Source: CAZJDV01 sp964544865
GTDB lineage: Bacteria; Chloroflexota; Dehalococcoidia; Lucifugimonadales; CAJWER01
NCBI GenBank assembly: GCA_964544865.1
Contig: CAZJDV010000007.1
Span: 1-59,655 of the forward strand
Direction: 5' to 3'
Length of the DNA: 59,655 nt
The translations under genes and the position numbers were made by a program. Each line of letters begins with the position of its first letter. Positions within the stretch are counted from its first letter, which is position 1. This document shows positions 1-9,253 of this stretch, in pieces. The notes under the pieces are model-generated. The model made no database searches. It was not told the DNA's origin and worked only from the letters and a program-made list of their open reading frames with translations.

Positions 1-672
1 GCGTTGGGGTTTATCGCTATCTTCTTCACCACAATGATTCGCTACGATGGGCAACCGTCTGAGCGATCCAACAAGGACATGTTGGGCGACATCAAGGAGG
101 GACTGTCCTACATCTCGGGCAACTCGATGGTTCTGCTGCTCTTGGTCATGGGGATGACGACCGCGCTGCTGGCGATGCCCTTCCGTTTCCTGATACCCGT
201 ATTCGTGGTCGATATCTACGGTAGGGGACCGGAGGCCCTTGGACTCCTCGTCAGCTTGATGGGTCTGGGCTCGCTGATCGGGGCGATGGCGATAGCATCG
301 ATGGGAAAATGGAAGCGTGGTCTTCTGCTCATCCTGGGCAGCTTCGCGTCCGGTATCGGCCTGCTCATGGTGGCCGCGTTCCCCTATTATCTGGCGGCCT
401 CCGGGATCATGCTCCTGCTCGGGCTCGGCGACGCGTCGCGCCGCACTCTCAACCAGACCCTCATCATGGAGCTCGTCGACGACAGGTACCGCGGGCGGGT
501 CATGAGCGTGTTCATGATGAACTTCGGCCTGATGCCCCTCGGTGTGCTGCCCGCGGGGTACGCCATCGAAAAACTGGGCGGTCAGACGACAGTCGCGATA
601 CTTGGCGCGGGGGTAATAGTGGTCGCCGCCGCGATCCTTCTCACCCAGAAAGAGCTCCGGGAGTTCGAGTAG
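1..672 (+). CDS. MFS transporter, C-terminal part (5' end outside window)
   Basis: The reading frame is open from the first base, so the N-terminal half lies outside the window. The visible ~223 residues hold about five to six hydrophobic segments separated by short basic loops, including a GLLVSLMGLGSLIGA helix and the cytoplasmic-loop pattern DDRYRGRVMSVF that is common in MFS_3/EntS-type exporters. It ends in a charged KELREFE tail and a TAG stop. Such proteins are inner-membrane proton-coupled efflux carriers; the substrate cannot be read from the sequence. It is followed by a 167-bp spacer and then the folate gene on the same strand, so no operon partner is clear. Confidence 0.8.
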   Translation, partial: ALGFIAIFFTTMIRYDGQPSERSNKDMLGDIKEGLSYISGNSMVLLLLVMGMTTALLAMPFRFLIPVFVVDIYGRGPEALGLLVSLMGLGSLIGAMAIASMGKWKRGLLLILGSFASGIGLLMVAAFPYYLAASGIMLLLGLGDASRRTLNQTLIMELVDDRYRGRVMSVFMMNFGLMPLGVLPAGYAIEKLGGQTTVAILGAGVIVVAAAILLTQKELREFE

Positions 673-714
673 CGCCCCAAGCGCCAAGCCCGCTCTCCTT
701 CGCCAGCCTTCAGA

Positions 715-744
715 ACCCAACACCTAACACCTAACACCCTCCCC
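715..744. repeat. short tandem AACACCT-type intergenic repeat
   Basis: The spacer after the MFS gene contains the 7-mer AACACCT in tandem, followed by a C-rich stretch. A near-identical arrangement occurs at about 30005-30036 next to a scaffold gap. The copies are in unrelated spacers, which suggests a dispersed low-complexity repeat rather than a gene-specific regulator. Confidence 0.55.
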
Positions 745-839
745 ATGCTATCCTTCGAGATGGAAACAAGTTCACGGCGCCATTCGAGGGCCGGGAGCGC
801 AACCCAGGATCGCCTTTCAATGCCCCTCAAAGAGAGAAG

Positions 840-2474
840 ATGCTACCCATCACCCAGGTCTCCGATTCCATGGGCCTCGATCCGGAGACGGTGCTGCCGT
901 ACGGGAAGCATGAGGCGAAGATCTCCCTCGACGCCATCCGCGCGGGCGATCCAAAGGGCAAAATAATCCTCGTCACCGCCGTGACGCCGACCAGGGCCGG
1001 TGAGGGCAAGACCACGGTGACGGTGGGGCTCACGCAGGCGATTGGCAGGCTCGGCCACAGGGTCGCGGCGACGCTGAGAGAGCCGTCTCTGGGGCCGATT
1101 TTCGGCATAAAAAAGGGGGGGCGGCACCGGCGGCAGCGCGTCCAGGGTAGTGCCCGAGGACGAAATCAACATTCACTTCACGGGCGATGCCCACGCCGTG
1201 TCCTCCGCTCATAACCTGCTAGCGGCCCTCACCGACAACGTGTCCCAGCGTGGCAAGATCAAGGGCTTCCTGCCGGACGGCATTACGTGGCGGCGGGTTG
1301 TCGATATCGAAGAGAGGGCCCTGCGCTCCATCATCACCGGCCTGGGGGGCAATTCCAACGCCCCGATGCGCGAGACAGGATTCGACATCGTCACGGCGTG
1401 GAGATCATGGCCATCCTGGCCCTTTCGTCAGACCTCCAGGACCTCAGGGCCCGCCTCAGCAGGGTTGTGGTGGGTTCAACGCGCGATGGCAAGCCCGTGA
1501 CCGCGGCTGACGTGGACGCGGTCGGCTCCATGATGTCGCTGCTCAGGTATGCCATTGAGCCCAATCTGGTACAGACCCTGGAGGGGCAGCCGGTGGTCAT
1601 CCATACGGGGCCGTTCGGCAATATCGCCCACGGCTGCAGTTCGGTCGTCGGGGACAGACTGGCTCTCGGCTACGCCGACTACGTCGTGACAGAGGCAGGG
1701 TTCGGCGCCGATCTGGGCTTCGAGAAATACATAAACATAAAGGCCCGGACCAATGGCCTGGAGCCCAGCGCCGTCGTGATGGTCGCCACAGTGAAGGCCA
1801 TGCGGTCGCATGGCTGGGTCAAGTCCCGCGAGTTGGACACGCCGAACGAGGATGCGGTGGAGAAGGGCTGTATCAACCTGGAGCATCTCGTTGGCGTCGT
1901 TCGCGCATATGGTCTTCCGGTCGTCGTGTCCATAAACGAGTTCCCGTCGGACACCCCCGAGGAGACGGCCATAGTGAAACGAGTCGCTGAGGCCGCCGGG
2001 GCAGCCGTCGCAGCCGTCGCGGTCCCGACACGCATCTACGCCGAAGGGGGCACCGGCGGTATCGACCTGGCCGAAGCCGTCGTCGAGGCCGCCAAGGGCG
2101 GCCGCCCGGAGATGACCTACCTGATCCCGGAGCACGCCACCGTCGAGGAAAAAGTCCTTGCCCTCGCCCAGAAGGTCTACAACGCCGACGGCGTCAATTG
2201 GGCCCCCACCGCCAGAAGACGGCTCAGGGGATTTCACGAGCAAGGCTGGGGCAGGCTTCCCGTCTGCATGGCCAAGACCCACCTCTCTATCTCGCACATT
2301 CAAAGCCGTGTGGGCCGTCCCTCCGGGTACACATTCCGGATATCGGACGTCCGGGCGTCGGTAGGCGCGGGCTTCATCTACCCCATCGCAGGGACCATGA
2401 TGACCATGCCTGGCCTGCCGGGAACGCCCCGCTCCCTCGACGTGGATGACGAGGGAAACATCATCGGGCTGTAA
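840..2474 (+). pseudogene. fhs: formate--tetrahydrofolate ligase, broken by two frameshifts
   Basis: Joined across three frames this is a full-length (~545 aa) formyl-THF synthetase, which makes 10-formyl-THF from formate, THF and ATP in one-carbon metabolism. Visible signatures are the P-loop-like TPTRAGEGKTT, EINIHFTGDAHAV, ITWRRVVD, VVTEAGFGADLGFEKY, LPVCMAKT and the MTMPGLPGTP C-terminus. The first frameshift is near 1108-1130, at an A-run/G-run where GIKGGGTGG is expected; the second is near 1399, where one base is missing so that GFDIVTAS-EIMAIL changes frame. Everything else is conserved, so homopolymer error or very recent inactivation are both possible. Start ATG at 840 follows a purine-rich AGAGAGAAG. 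The coding capacity of the living cell may be intact. Confidence 0.88.
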
Positions 2475-2790
2475 CTTAAACCATTTAGCGTCTGACATGC
2501 GTTTCTCAATGTCCGAAGTGATAGGGCTGTACGTCACCGGGATCGTCCTCACCGGTGGGAACGGACCAGCCCCCTGTGTAACGATTACATCAGCAAGTTT
2601 CCATATCATGACCATGCGTCCGATGTGCCTGGTTGACGCCGCCGCCTGACTTGGTAAGGCAGCGTGCAAGACAGCTTGCCGGCCCAGGCCACGGTCTGGG
2701 CCGAGTGCAACGACCCCCTCCCCGTCTTGCCATCGGCAATTCCCCCTTGTACTATTTTCCTGCGGACCAGCCGAAAAGGAGCCATCCCTC
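2475..2790. other. intergenic region with a promoter near its 3' end
   Basis: About 316 bp without a supportable gene. Apart from the promoter at 2727-2755 and the ribosome binding site (AAAAGGAG) before 2791, no hairpin terminator, RNA gene or repeat is evident. The forward and reverse open frames here show no family resemblance. Confidence 0.5.
2727..2755 (+). promoter_or_regulatory. sigma-70-like promoter for the 2791 operon
   Basis: TTGCCA and TACTAT are separated by exactly 17 bp, placing transcription start near 2762, about 30 nt before the ATG at 2791 and upstream of the AAAAGGAG ribosome binding site. The match is by eye; no transcript data are available. Confidence 0.5.
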
Positions 2791-3450
2791 ATGCCGACCC
2801 GCCTCACCCAGTTGCCAAAACCCGACGCGGAGCAGTACAAAGAAGAACGCAAGCTGTTTCTCGTGCCGAATTTCTTTCTGTCTCCGGAAATGCCGCAAGA
2901 CGGACTCGACCTGCTCGAGAGCTACTGGTCGGAGATCCGCGACCATGTCGAGAACCTGGAAAGGTCCCTTGGCAAGGTCTCCCACGTGTACCACGAGGTC
3001 GTGTACAGCGACGGTGACGAGGGGATGCTTACGCTGCAGGAGATGAATCCCAAGGGGGCCTCTTTCATCCACGCGATATGCCAATCCGATGCGGAATTGG
3101 AGGCCACCGAGGACAGAGTTCTCCTGGAGGAGAGCAGCGACTGGCGCCGCTGCCTGTCGGCGGGCCTGGTCAGCGAGAAGGTGCTGACCAGGCCCACGGA
3201 AGGTTACCAGCAGGCCACCAGCGGGCGCTACGAGCACATCGCAAAGAGGATCGATGAGACGCTCCAGCCTGGCGAGTCCAGCGTGCTGTTCATCGGCGAG
3301 GACCACAGGGTGCAGTTCCCGTCCGACGTAAAGGTCTTCTACGTGGCGCCCCGCTCCCTCGATGCTCTGAAGCGCTGGATCGCCGACCAGATGCGCGCTC
3401 CGCCGCCGCCTCCGCCGGAGCGGTCTGAAGACGCCGGGCCGCAAGAGTGA
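2791..3450 (+). CDS. conserved hypothetical protein upstream of sugar-acid dehydratase
   Basis: I do not recognise a family. The 219-residue protein is soluble and mixed alpha/beta, with no signal peptide or membrane helix. It starts after a good AGGAG site, has an acidic middle, a C-terminal part containing SVLFIGEDHRVQFPSDVKVF, and ends in a low-complexity PPPPPP stretch with a charged tail. Its stop overlaps the next gene's GTG start by 4 nt (GTGA), a sign of translational coupling with the dehydratase. That coupling suggests a role in the same pathway or in control or assembly of the enzyme, but the function is unknown. Confidence 0.75.
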   Translation: MPTRLTQLPKPDAEQYKEERKLFLVPNFFLSPEMPQDGLDLLESYWSEIRDHVENLERSLGKVSHVYHEVVYSDGDEGMLTLQEMNPKGASFIHAICQSDAELEATEDRVLLEESSDWRRCLSAGLVSEKVLTRPTEGYQQATSGRYEHIAKRIDETLQPGESSVLFIGEDHRVQFPSDVKVFYVAPRSLDALKRWIADQMRAPPPPPPERSEDAGPQE

Positions 3451-5195
3451 CGTCCTCCGCGGCCAGGCACCGCAGCCGGGAGTGGCTCGACACCCCGGAT
3501 CTGTACGGGTGGCTCAGACGCGCCGCCTTCCGGTCCCAGGGCTTCGGTGAGGAGGCGTACGAGGGACGGCCGATCATCGGGATCTGCAACTCCTGGAGCG
3601 AGTTGACCCACTGCAACATGCACCTCAAGCAGCTCGCGGAGGCCGTCAAGCGCGGGGTATGGCAGGCCGGCGGGTTTCCCCTCGAGTTCCCGGTGATGTC
3701 CCTGGGCGAGTACAACATGCGTCCCACGACCATGCTCTACCGAAACCTCATGAGCATGGAGGTGGAGGAGTCCATAACAGCCAATCCGCTCGACGGGGTC
3801 GTCCTTCTGTCGGGCTGCGATAAGACCACGCCCGCGATGATGATGGGTGCGGTCAGCGCCGACGTGCCCGCCATCGTTGTCACCGGAGGCCCCCAGCTCG
3901 CGGGGAACTGGCGGGGAGAGGAGCTGGGGACCTGCACGGACTGCCGCAGGTACCAGCAGGAGCTCCGCGCCGGGCGCATCACCGAAGACGACTGGGCCGA
4001 GCTGCAGGGCAGCATCATCCGCAGTCCGGGACACTGCGCGGTCATGGGCACCGCCTCGACGATGGCAGCGATCGCAGAGGCGATGGGCATGGCGCTTCCC
4101 GGCAACGCCGCCATACCGGCGGCGGACTCCCGACGTTCCCAGCTAGCGGAGGCCGCCGGACGGCATATCGTCAAGCTTGTGGCGCTAGACCTCCGACCCT
4201 CCAAGATCGTCACAAGGCAGTCTCTCGAAAACTCGATCCGGACCCTGCACGCCGTGGGTGGCTCCACCAACGCCATCGTCCATCTGATCGCCATCGCCGG
4301 TCGGGCCGGAATCGACCTCCCCATGAGCCTGTTCGACGAGATGTCCAGGAGCACTCCCCTGCTGCTGGACCTGAAGCCATCGGGCCAGTTCCTTATGGCC
4401 GACTTCTTCCACGCTGGCGGCCTGCCCGCCCTGCTCCGCGGGATGTCGCCGCTTCTCGACTTGGACGCGATCACGGTGACGGGGCGCAGCCTCGGCGAAT
4501 GCATCTCGGAGTCTAAGACCTACGACACCGAACTTATCCGGGACCTCGAGCGGCCCCTGAGCCCCGAAGGGGGGCTGGCGGTCCTGCGAGGGTCGCTGGC
4601 TCCTGACGGCGCGGTCATCAAGTCCTCCGCCGCGTCGCCCGACCTGCTGACGCACCGCGGACGCGCCGTCGTGTTCGACAGCCACGATGACCTCGCGAGA
4701 CGAATAGACAGCGAGGACCTGGACGTGAATCGCGACGACATACTTGTGATGCGCGGGTCCGGGCCCGTGGGCGGACCCGGCATGCCCGAGTGGGGCTTCC
4801 TGCCGCTGCCCAAGAAGCTCCTGCGGCAGGGGGTTTGGGACATGGTGCGGCTGAGCGACGCCCGAATGAGCGGCACCGCGTTCGGCACCGTGGTGGTCCA
4901 CGTAACCCCAGAGTCCGCTATCGGTGGCCCCCTGGCGGCGGTCCGGAGCGGCGACATCATCGAGCTGGACGTGCCCAATCGACGCCTCGACCTGCTGGTG
5001 GACGACCGCGAGATCCAGCGCCGCATTTCCGATGGTCCCGCACTAGAGGCTCACTATCGCCGCGGCTACGGCTGGCTATTCACGCAGCATATCCTCCAGG
5101 CCGACCGGGGCTGCGACTTCGATTTCCTGCTGGCTGACCCGCAGCACGCCATTGCCCGCCCGGCCGCACCGCCAAGGAGAGAGCCCTCGTCATGA
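3447..5195 (+). CDS. IlvD/Edd family sugar-acid dehydratase (L-arabinonate dehydratase-like)
   Basis: A 582-residue Fe-S/Mg dehydratase that should remove water from an aldonic acid (arabinonate/xylonate type) to give a 2-keto-3-deoxy acid. Three cysteines at about 56 (THC), 124 (GCDKTTPA) and 197 (GHCAVMGTASTM) sit where the [2Fe-2S] ligands of characterised L-arabinonate dehydratase lie. The insert CTDCRRYQQELRAG is also typical of the sugar-acid branch rather than IlvD proper. Other conserved parts are GGSTNAIVHL, DFFHAGG, SGPVGGPGMPEW and RLSDARMSG. It starts with GTG overlapping the upstream stop and itself overlaps the next start by 4 nt (ATGA), so three genes form one run. Substrate is inferred from subfamily motifs only. 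Confidence 0.88.
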   Translation: MTSSAARHRSREWLDTPDLYGWLRRAAFRSQGFGEEAYEGRPIIGICNSWSELTHCNMHLKQLAEAVKRGVWQAGGFPLEFPVMSLGEYNMRPTTMLYRNLMSMEVEESITANPLDGVVLLSGCDKTTPAMMMGAVSADVPAIVVTGGPQLAGNWRGEELGTCTDCRRYQQELRAGRITEDDWAELQGSIIRSPGHCAVMGTASTMAAIAEAMGMALPGNAAIPAADSRRSQLAEAAGRHIVKLVALDLRPSKIVTRQSLENSIRTLHAVGGSTNAIVHLIAIAGRAGIDLPMSLFDEMSRSTPLLLDLKPSGQFLMADFFHAGGLPALLRGMSPLLDLDAITVTGRSLGECISESKTYDTELIRDLERPLSPEGGLAVLRGSLAPDGAVIKSSAASPDLLTHRGRAVVFDSHDDLARRIDSEDLDVNRDDILVMRGSGPVGGPGMPEWGFLPLPKKLLRQGVWDMVRLSDARMSGTAFGTVVVHVTPESAIGGPLAAVRSGDIIELDVPNRRLDLLVDDREIQRRISDGPALEAHYRRGYGWLFTQHILQADRGCDFDFLLADPQHAIARPAAPPRREPSS

Positions 5196-6217
5196 TCGCC
5201 CCGAATCAAACTCAGCCGTCACCGGCCGCGACTCTGGCCCAGTTGATACACGGGTGCGCATCGACGCAGCTCGTCTGCCTCGCCGCCGGGCTAGGAATAG
5301 CCGACCTGCTCGCGGACAGCCCCCGGGACACCGACGACCTGGCGGCGGCGGCCGGAGCGCACCCCGACGCCCTCCAAAGGGTCCTGCGCGCCTCGGCCAC
5401 TCTCGGGACATTCCACGAGCGCGGCGATGGGACGTTCGCACTGACCGGCCTGTCCCGCTTGCTGCAGAGCGGCGGCGCCGGCTCCATTCGATTAAGCGCC
5501 ATCATGTACGGCGAAGAGTGGCACTGGAGGCCCTTCGGCGAGCTCATGCATAGCGTAGTCACCGGCGGGACCGCCTTCGATCACGTCTTCGGCAAGGGCT
5601 TTTTCGACTATCTCGGCGACCATCCCAGGGCTGCGGCCGCCTTCGACGATGCCATGACCGGCTTCACCTAGGCGCACGCCGAGGCCGCCGTGGAGGCGTA
5701 TGACTTCTCCGGGACGCGCAAGGTGGTCGACGTTGCCGGCGGACACGGTTCGCTCCTCGCAGCCATCTTGAAATCGAGCCCGTTAGCCACCGGCGTCCTA
5801 TTCGACCAACCCTCGGTGATAGCCGGGGGCCCTGCAGTCCTGGACGCCGAGGGTGTCACGGACCGGTGCGAGCTGGTCTCCGGCGACATGTTCGATTCCG
5901 TCCCCGCCGGCGGCGACGCCTACCTTCTCAAGTGGATCATCCACGACAGGGACAGTGCTCGCGCCATCGCCATATTGAAGAAATGCCGTGAAGCGATAGC
6001 GGACGACGGACGCTTGCTGCTGATCGAAAGAGTGCTGGCGCCGCTCGGAGAGGTCTCCCAGGGCACAAGGGGCGACATCACGATGATGGCGTTGACGGGT
6101 GGGCGCGAGCGCACCGAGTCCGAGTTCAAAGATCTGCTGAAGGCGTCGGGCTTCAGGCTCGCCGGGGTCGTGGCCACCGCGATCGAGCTCAGCGTCATCG
6201 AGGCGCGCCCGGTCTAG
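5192..6217 (+). pseudogene. O-methyltransferase family protein with in-frame TAG
   Basis: Both halves lie in one frame: an N-terminal winged-helix/dimerisation part (residues ~1-160, ending MTGFT) and a Rossmann SAM-binding part (VVDVAGGHGSLLAAIL, then LKWIIHDRD and LLLIERVL), as in hydroxyindole-O-methyltransferase-like (Methyltransf_2) enzymes. A TAG at 5669-5671 separates them. Without the stop it would be a normal ~341-residue enzyme. It is translationally coupled to the dehydratase (ATGA overlap). Its 3' end overlaps the convergent esterase gene by 23 bp. The small-molecule substrate is unknown. The amber codon could be a real nonsense mutation (CAG or TGG origin) or a base-call error. 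Confidence 0.8.
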
Positions 6218-6896
6218 GACCGGCCGCCGGCGGCAGCACTCGCTTGAGCCAGGCTGCCATGTCCGTCACCACCTCGGCGGTTATCTGATGGGCCATCTCG
6301 TACTCGTGGAGCTCGGGTTTGTATCCGTAAGCCTCAAGGAAACGGCACGAGCCACGCCCTTCCGCCAGCGGGATTAGCGGGTCCAGCGTGCCATGGGAGA
6401 TGAATACGTCCTGGTCTCGCGGAGCCGGCAGCATTCCCTGCATGTCGTCCCGGTCGGGAATTCGGGCGCTGAGCGCCATCACGCCCCGAAACAACTCGGG
6501 CCTGGGCAGCCCGTGGCGGTAGGCCATCATTCCGCCCTGGGAGAATCCGCCCAGCACGATGTTTCCTGGCGCGACCTGGTAGAGCTCCATCAACTCATCG
6601 ATGAACTCCCCGACCTCGGCCTCGGCGGATCCATCCTCGTCGAACGCGGCGTCTAGCGGCTCGCTCCACGCGTACCCCGCCCTGCCATAGTCGAGGTCCA
6701 GGGAAATCGGCGCGTTTGGAAGTGCGTAAACGAATCTCTCGCGCTCTATCGTTGGAGTAAGGCCGGCGAAATTGACCATGTCCGAGCCATAGCCATGCAG
6801 CAGGACCACCATCGGATAATCAGCTCCCCGCCGGTAGGCGTCCGGCTCTACGACGACGTATTTGAGACTTCTGCCCTCAAGCTGCCTGGCATTCAA
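6195..6896 (-). CDS. phospholipase/carboxylesterase family alpha/beta hydrolase
   Basis: A 233-residue soluble serine hydrolase of the Abhydrolase_2 (carboxylesterase/YpfH) family. The oxyanion region is VVLLHGYGSD, the nucleophile elbow GGFSQGG, the acid SHGTLDPLIP and the histidine EMAHQIT, so the Ser-Asp-His triad is complete. The start is TTG, chosen because it is the only start in frame after an upstream stop and follows a GGAG at suitable distance. It hydrolyses short esters or lysophospholipids in most relatives; the natural substrate is not predictable. It is transcribed toward the methyltransferase and overlaps that gene's tail. Confidence 0.85.
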   Translation of the reverse strand: MNARQLEGRSLKYVVVEPDAYRRGADYPMVVLLHGYGSDMVNFAGLTPTIERERFVYALPNAPISLDLDYGRAGYAWSEPLDAAFDEDGSAEAEVGEFIDELMELYQVAPGNIVLGGFSQGGMMAYRHGLPRPELFRGVMALSARIPDRDDMQGMLPAPRDQDVFISHGTLDPLIPLAEGRGSCRFLEAYGYKPELHEYEMAHQITAEVVTDMAAWLKRVLPPAAGPRPGAPR

Positions 6897-7101
6897 TTCC
6901 CGGCTCCATTTACACGCCTCATGATGGTGTCTCCCCCCATAGGCTGGGCGATTTTCGCACTAGAGGCGTCGCGAGGAGGTGAACGACCGCCCGCGGGTCC
7001 TGACCTTGAACGGCGCTCCCAGTTGAATTAGAATTCAAAAGTTGGCACGACGCTGCTGTGCCGCAGGCGCATATGATTCTGACGATAGCATAGAGGTGAG
7101 G

Positions 7102-7881
7102 ATGAGTAGATTTATCGAGTTGCTAGGCAAAGCCGGAGAGCAGTCCCCAGAGCCTATGGGGTTCGCGAGACGGGTTCCGAGCAAGGCGGCTGCCGGAGTG
7201 GTAGTCGCGGGGAGAGTGACCGCGGAGGCCCTCGCGGCTGCCCCGGACCTCGCCAAGACGGATGTACACGCTGTGGTCCTGGACGTCGAGACGTGGGACG
7301 AAAAGACCATCGAGGCCGCGATCGCACATCTCGCTGGGAGGGTTTGGGGACTGCGTGTGAGCAGCCTGGCCGCCGACCAGGTCAAGTACCTTATCGAGAA
7401 AGGTTGCGACTTCGCCGTGTTCGGAACTGAGCACTCGTCGGTCGCGGTGCTTGACGATGAGGAGTTTGGCACGCTGGTCTCCGTAACCTCTGACCTCGAC
7501 GAGGATATCTCTCGCGGATTGGCGGCCATTTCGCTCGACGGCGCGCTCTTCACGCCGGATGAGGCAAGTTTTCCTCTCACCGTGCGAAAGCTCATGGACA
7601 TCGGCCGGGTTCGCGGGCTGCTGGACGCTTTTTTCGTCATGGACGCTCCGGGGAACCTGAGCGGCGAGGACCTGGCCGCCCTGCGGGACCTGGGCGTGGC
7701 CGGCCTCGTCCTGGATCTGGCCGCGCCGGACGAGGTCGCGAAGACCAGGGACGCGGTGGCCGCTCTTCCTCGTCGCAAGTCCAAGCCGAACCGAGGGGTC
7801 GCCCTTGTCCCCGGCAGTAGCCCTGCGGGTACTCCTGACGTGCCATACGCACCCGATGAGGACGACGAGGACGACTTCTAG
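7102..7881 (+). CDS. conserved hypothetical protein, acidic C-terminus
   Basis: I do not recognise a named family. From the ATG at 7102, preceded by GAGGTGAG, it is 259 residues, soluble, with alternating short strands and helices and phrases such as AAIAHLAGRVWGLRVSSL, FAVFGTEHSS and GVAGLVLDLAAPDEV that suggest a TIM-barrel-like alpha/beta fold. It ends in a Pro-rich linker and DEDDEDDF. An upstream start at 7042 would add a Cys-containing stretch unlike the rest, so the later ATG is preferred. Its stop overlaps the end of the convergent phosphoesterase gene by 4 nt. Function unknown. Confidence 0.72.
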   Translation: MSRFIELLGKAGEQSPEPMGFARRVPSKAAAGVVVAGRVTAEALAAAPDLAKTDVHAVVLDVETWDEKTIEAAIAHLAGRVWGLRVSSLAADQVKYLIEKGCDFAVFGTEHSSVAVLDDEEFGTLVSVTSDLDEDISRGLAAISLDGALFTPDEASFPLTVRKLMDIGRVRGLLDAFFVMDAPGNLSGEDLAALRDLGVAGLVLDLAAPDEVAKTRDAVAALPRRKSKPNRGVALVPGSSPAGTPDVPYAPDEDDEDDF

Positions 7882-8609
7882 CGGCCGTGGGTGAGCCTGT
7901 CCGCCAGGTATTGGGGCAGGCCACGCTCCAGCATCTTCTCCTGCGTCATGCCTATGTCGTATTCGGTCCTGTGGTGGGACACCGAGCCGGCCTCGGAGTC
8001 GTAGATAGCGTAGCTTGACGTCGGATCGCCGTCCCTGGGCTGCCCCAGCGACCCAGGATTGATTATGGCTCGTTGGTCCACCAGCGTGATTGGCTCGTCA
8101 ATCGGAAACTGCAGAAACGTCGCCGCCTTTTCAGTCGGCGTGCACATGAACGGGATGTGAGAGTGCCCGACCAGGCACCTGGGCGTATCGAAGTGCTGGA
8201 AGCTGACCGTTGCGGTGGCGACCGACACCACGTACTCCCAGACAGGGTCTCGCGGACTGCCGTGTACGAGTGTGAACCCGTCCGTCTCGACGCCCAGCGA
8301 CAGCTCGTTGAGGTAGTCGACGTGGTCTATCGTGAGTTGCTTCATGGTCCACTCCGCCGCCTCTGCGGCGTAGACGTTGAAGGCCTCCGTGCTCAGCCTT
8401 TCGAGGGCGGCCAGGTCGTGGTTTCCCGTAACTCCCACGTGGTAGTATTGCCGCATCAGGTCGATGCACGCTCCGGGGTCCGGGCCGTAGCCGACCAGAT
8501 CGCCAAGGGACCAGATCCGGTCGAAGCCGCCCCGCGTCCCGGCGTCGGCGATCACACTCTGGAAGGCCTCGGAGTTGCTATGAACGTCCGAAACTATCAG
8601 GGCGCGCAC
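7878..8609 (-). CDS. calcineurin-like metallophosphoesterase
   Basis: A 243-residue cytosolic metal-dependent phosphoesterase. The five metal and phosphate motifs are all present: SDVHSN, GDLVGYGP, GNHD, VHGSP and GHSHIPF. This is the MJ0936/YfcE-like group of small metallophosphoesterases acting on phosphodiesters or nucleotides; the substrate is unknown. A perfect AGGAGGT lies 4 nt upstream of the GTG at 8609, which decides the start over the ATG at 8645 (12 residues longer). It is divergent from the tsaE-tsaB-ndk run. Confidence 0.87.
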   Translation of the reverse strand: MRALIVSDVHSNSEAFQSVIADAGTRGGFDRIWSLGDLVGYGPDPGACIDLMRQYYHVGVTGNHDLAALERLSTEAFNVYAAEAAEWTMKQLTIDHVDYLNELSLGVETDGFTLVHGSPRDPVWEYVVSVATATVSFQHFDTPRCLVGHSHIPFMCTPTEKAATFLQFPIDEPITLVDQRAIINPGSLGQPRDGDPTSSYAIYDSEAGSVSHHRTEYDIGMTQEKMLERGLPQYLADRLTHGR

Positions 8610-8622
8610 GTTACCTCCTGCA

Positions 8623-8652
8623 TTGAGACCGAACATGCCTACCATCTATAAT
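8623..8652 (+). promoter_or_regulatory. promoter for tsaE-tsaB-ndk
   Basis: TTGAGA, 18 bp, then a consensus TATAAT. Transcription would start near 8659, a few bases before the tsaE ATG at 8673. The element overlaps the 5' untranslated part of the divergent phosphoesterase gene. Confidence 0.6.
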
Positions 8653-8672
8653 ACACCGACTCGTGAGCAAGC

Positions 8673-9200
8673 ATGAGCTGCGCGGCTTGGGCCGGCAGTG
8701 CAGTAGAGGCCGACCATTTGCGTCCAACAACCGTCGAAATAGAGACCCGCAGCGCCGACGAGACCCGATATATCGGCAGATTGCTTGGCGAGGCAGCCAG
8801 GGCCGGCGACGTGTTCCTGCTTATCGGCGACCTGGGAGCGGGCAAGACGACTCTCACCCAGGGTGTGCTGTGGGGCCTTGGCGGCGAGGAGTACGCCAGG
8901 AGCCCGACGTTCGTGCTCGTCTCCGAATACGAGGCGAGGCTGGTCCTCCATCATGTAGACTTGTACCGGCTAGAAGCTGCCGATCAGGTGCACGATCTGG
9001 GCATCGAAGAGTATTTATATGGTGACGGCCTCTGCGTGGTCGAATGGGCGGATAGGGCGGTGGACCACTTCCCTGATGACCATCTGCGCATTCAGATGGA
9101 GCGCTCAGGCGGCACAACCCATCGACTGGCCTTGTCGTCCAGCGCATCCAAATACGAACGCCACCTCAGCACCGTCCGCGACGGCCTGCGAAATGCGTAG
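8673..9200 (+). CDS. tsaE: tRNA N6-threonylcarbamoyladenosine biosynthesis ATPase TsaE
   Basis: A ~175-residue P-loop ATPase that acts with TsaB and TsaD in the t6A37 tRNA modification complex. Walker A is GDLGAGKTTLTQG, followed by the family blocks SPTFVLVSEYE, HHVDLYRL and CVVEWADRA. The ATG at 8673 adds about 15 residues before the usual start region; a TTG about 45 nt later is an alternative. It lies 53 bp upstream of tsaB, the usual partner, which supports the assignment. Confidence 0.92.
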   Translation: MSCAAWAGSAVEADHLRPTTVEIETRSADETRYIGRLLGEAARAGDVFLLIGDLGAGKTTLTQGVLWGLGGEEYARSPTFVLVSEYEARLVLHHVDLYRLEAADQVHDLGIEEYLYGDGLCVVEWADRAVDHFPDDHLRIQMERSGGTTHRLALSSSASKYERHLSTVRDGLRNA

Positions 9201-9253
9201 GCGATCTCGAGTTGCAGGCAGGTCGTACACCTATGCCGGGAGACCACAATAGG

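Noticed and set aside
1476..2852. Long antisense open frame over the formate-THF ligase
   Set aside because: A shadow of high-GC codon use; the forward strand encodes recognisable Fhs motifs and the reverse product has no family features.
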